A DNA stretch of 64,000 bases from positions 62,001 to 126,000 of the forward strand of contig NZ_BBCJ01000006.1 in assembly GCF_001311985.1 (NCBI RefSeq). The letters are read 5' to 3'. The translations under genes and the position numbers were made by a program. Each line of letters begins with the position of its first letter. Positions within the stretch are counted from its first letter, which is position 1. A model generated the notes under the pieces. The model searched no databases and had not been told where the DNA came from. It was given only the letters and a program-made list of their open reading frames with translations. The DNA is from Geotalea toluenoxydans JCM 15764. GTDB taxonomy: Bacteria > Desulfobacterota > Desulfuromonadia > Geobacterales > Geobacteraceae. Shown one piece after another: positions 62,375 through 64,000 of this stretch.

Positions 62375-62414
62375 TTTCCTGCCTCCTTATGGGTGCAGCT
62401 AAATTTAAATGCGG

Positions 62415-62453
62415 CAAAAAAGCACCCGGTGACGCTTATGCATCACCGGGGTG
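62415..62453 (-). terminator. Internal terminator after the first fap gene
   Basis: Minus-strand stem CACCCCGGTGA / TCACCGGGTG (one bulge) with loop TGCATAAGCG and six T's, 16 bases after the subunit stop at 62469 and before the next start at 62374. Partial termination here would give more subunit than accessory protein. Confidence 0.8.
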
Positions 62454-62468
62454 AACATGTGATTACAC

Positions 62469-63491
62469 TTACGGCCTGTTAACCTGAACATTGACCGACT
62501 GCTGTACCAGTGAGCTGAAGCCGGTGTTCTGGGAAAGGACGGTGATGCCGCTCGGAGATTCCAGGGAATCGTTGATTTCATTGTATCCGGTCAGAGGCAC
62601 GTCCTCTGCGTCGGTCGGCGCAACGTTGCTCGATACTGTACCGTTGAGAACACTGGAGGCGATTTCAACATCCACATCACCGACGGTCAGGGTCTGGTTG
62701 TTGCTGTTGGTGGTATTGTTGAAGTTTTCCTGGGCGTAGGCGTCACCGTTATAGGCAGCTGCACTGTGATCCTCGGCATGGTTGTTGTAAGATTCCTCGG
62801 TTGTGCTGATGTCGGCGTTGCCTGCGGCATTGACGGCAATGGCGCCCTCTTCGGCGGTAGCGTTGATGCTGGAGTCAGTGTTGAAGCTGTCTGTCATGGA
62901 AGCAGTGCCGCCGGTGGTAGCTGCCACGGCGCCGCCTGACAGATTGTCTATGTCGCCGTCCACTTCCTCTTTCGTAGCATTACCCCCGATGGCAGCAACG
63001 CTTCCATACTGGGCTTCGTTTTCGGTTTTCTCAATCTCTACTTCCTTGCTTGATTTATCGATGTCCACATCTCCGACAGAAAGATTCTTTGAATTGTCGG
63101 TAGATTTGTCTATGTTGACGTCACCGACTTCAAGCTTTTTTGAATTGTCGGTCACGTCAGAAGTGGAGCCGTTGACGGCTACTGCATTGCCTTTACCTTC
63201 AGCTTCGCCTTCAGCTTTCTTTATTTCTACTTCTTTGGAAACCTCGATGTTTTTGCTGGCATCGACTTGGAGAGTTTTGTTCACTTCCACAGTGTTGTTC
63301 GAATCAATGGTTTTGTTCACTTCTACTTCTTTTTTAACTTCAATTGTGTTGTTCGAATCAATGGTTTTGTTCACTTCCACTGTCTTGGTGATATCCACGT
63401 CCACTTCGAGTTCATCATTTGCCAATGCCTGCCCGCCAAACCCCAAGGCAGAGACCACAGCCATCGTCACGATCATTTTTCCCTTTTTCAT
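62469..63491 (-). CDS. FapC/FapB-like amyloid subunit with 18-residue N-terminal repeats
   Basis: Intact 340-residue secreted protein. Signal peptide (AVVSALGFGGQALAND). The first half is acidic/basic beta-repeat: units containing VEVNKTIDSNNT recur at 18-residue spacing, with KSTDNSKNLSVGDVDIDKSS and the like. The second half is Asn/Gln/Ser/Thr/Ala-rich, ending SGITVLSQNTGFSSLVQQS and VNVQVNRP. The QNTG and QQSVNVQ phrases match fibre-forming Fap subunits. First gene of the operon, behind AGGAGG and a sigma-54 promoter. Confidence 0.75.
   Translation of the reverse strand: MKKGKMIVTMAVVSALGFGGQALANDELEVDVDITKTVEVNKTIDSNNTIEVKKEVEVNKTIDSNNTVEVNKTLQVDASKNIEVSKEVEIKKAEGEAEGKGNAVAVNGSTSDVTDNSKKLEVGDVNIDKSTDNSKNLSVGDVDIDKSSKEVEIEKTENEAQYGSVAAIGGNATKEEVDGDIDNLSGGAVAATTGGTASMTDSFNTDSSINATAEEGAIAVNAAGNADISTTEESYNNHAEDHSAAAYNGDAYAQENFNNTTNSNNQTLTVGDVDVEIASSVLNGTVSSNVAPTDAEDVPLTGYNEINDSLESPSGITVLSQNTGFSSLVQQSVNVQVNRP
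63292..63377. repeat. Direct repeat inside the amyloid subunit gene
   Basis: A 32-bp stretch (starting GTGTTGTTCGAATC) is exactly repeated at 63292-63323 and 63346-63377, 54 bp apart, that is 18 codons. It encodes the VEVNKTIDSNNT repeats. Confidence 0.9.
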
Positions 63492-63553
63492 AACATATCC
63501 TCCTAGAATTAGATTTTGGCAAGGCGCTCTGCCGTTGCTCTTATTTCTCTTAT

Positions 63554-63569
63554 GGCAATTGATGTGCCA
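63554..63569 (-). promoter_or_regulatory. Sigma-54 promoter of the fap operon
   Basis: On the minus strand TGGCACATCAATTGCC, a perfect match to TGGCAC-N5-TTGC. Start expected near 63542, about 50 bases before ATG 63491. Confidence 0.9.
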
Positions 63570-63807
63570 GCTCTCATATTTATTTGTAACCCACTGCTAT
63601 TCCTGCATCTTTATTATTTTTTGCTTCCGGTACCGGTTCCTGTGGCAGCCCTTTCTGTAAAGATTATTGAAAATGTGTAACCTGTTATCCGTTAAGCAGG
63701 TGTTACGGTCATCGGTGGTTCTTTATTTTTCAGCAACTTGGACATCCAACGGAGCAGTGAATCTGTAAAATTCTGATACACCGGGCCTTCCATTCCCTTG
63801 TTACACC

Positions 63808-64000
63808 TCACTCTATGCCGTAGATCTTCATCCGCCGATAGAGGGTGGGGCGGCTCACCCCCAGCAGCTTGGCAGCCGTGGAAATGTTGTAGTTGCAGCT
63901 TTTGAATACCTCTTTGATCTTCTCCTTCTCCAGAACTGCCACGGCACTGCTCAGATCGCTGTTGCCTGCTCCGTTCTCAACCTTCGCCACGTCCAGCATC
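63808..64000 (-). CDS. C-terminal end of an NtrC-family sigma-54 activator (cut by window)
   Basis: The visible ~64 residues end in a Fis-type DNA-binding domain: KSCNYNISTAAKLLGVSRPT and LYRRMKIYGIE. Such tails belong to sigma-54-dependent activators. It runs off the window edge, so receiver and AAA+ domains are not visible. Its position directly upstream of the fap operon, on the same strand, makes it the leading candidate for the operon's activator. Confidence 0.75.
   Translation of the reverse strand, partial: MLDVAKVENGAGNSDLSSAVAVLEKEKIKEVFKSCNYNISTAAKLLGVSRPTLYRRMKIYGIE

Overview
The window looks like chromosome of a Geobacter-type deltaproteobacterium (Desulfuromonadales/Geobacterales). 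The reasons are its gene content: an EtfB/ferredoxin-EtfA/membrane FeS oxidoreductase module, a small triheme c-type cytochrome, many two-component proteins, several good sigma-54 promoters, GlnK/Amt, and large secreted Ig-like proteins with a dockerin-type C-terminus. No rRNA, tRNA, CRISPR array or complete transposon was seen.

A caution governs all coordinates. About 37 conserved reading frames are broken by what looks like one missing base each, usually in or beside a short homopolymer run, most often G or C. Restoring one base recovers conserved motifs every time it was checked (for example the third haem motif of the cytochrome, the FHPE motif of the amidotransferase and the end of GalU). 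I treat these as sequence errors and give each such gene its full span.

Layout. 1-9300: CheR (partial) and a triple-receiver hybrid kinase; a MocR-type regulator divergent from an AT-richer five-gene redox cluster (polyferredoxin, flavin-binding protein, OsmC, DGC-type zinc protein, PAS protein). 9300-21700: a large lipoprotein, DUF72, PhnA, a methyltransferase, two toxin-antitoxin pairs, a large HYR/PxKF secreted protein and a DUF4403 lipoprotein. 21800-32600: a PAS histidine kinase, an NtrC-family regulator, an aminotransferase, an inositol monophosphatase, a soluble histidine kinase with its own sigma-54 promoter, and the outer-membrane protein-glnK-amt operon. That operon has a sigma-54 promoter followed by two hexaloop hairpins and a terminator, the architecture of an ANTAR-protein antitermination leader. 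32600-42800: APC permease, triheme cytochrome, an acetate kinase with an unusual active-site loop, glutamine amidotransferase, a 140-bp duplicated element, and the electron-transfer flavoprotein module. 43300-53100: small exported proteins, a metal-dependent hydrolase, a PstS-like protein, a GDT1 family protein, a TonB-like protein, galU, the one-carbon genes metF/metV-like/folD, and a run of small housekeeping genes (FmdB, CBS, YggU, DivIVA, YggT).

53200-64000 is the most interesting part and appears devoted to the cell surface. A ~1500-residue secreted Ig-like protein ending in a dockerin-type repeat is followed 22 bp later by a lipoprotein with a cohesin-like C-terminal region, suggesting surface anchoring by a cohesin-dockerin-like pair. 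Next to it lies a rearranged Fap functional-amyloid locus: a FapF-type outer-membrane barrel on the plus strand, convergent with a minus-strand operon of a repeat-rich FapC/B-like subunit, a small amyloid-like exported protein, a FapD-type C39 peptidase and a FapE-like protein. The operon has a near-perfect sigma-54 promoter, an internal terminator after the first gene, and a sigma-54 activator gene upstream (partial).

Four clusters of 7-bp tandem repeats sit between genes. Two of them share the same ordered three-module structure.
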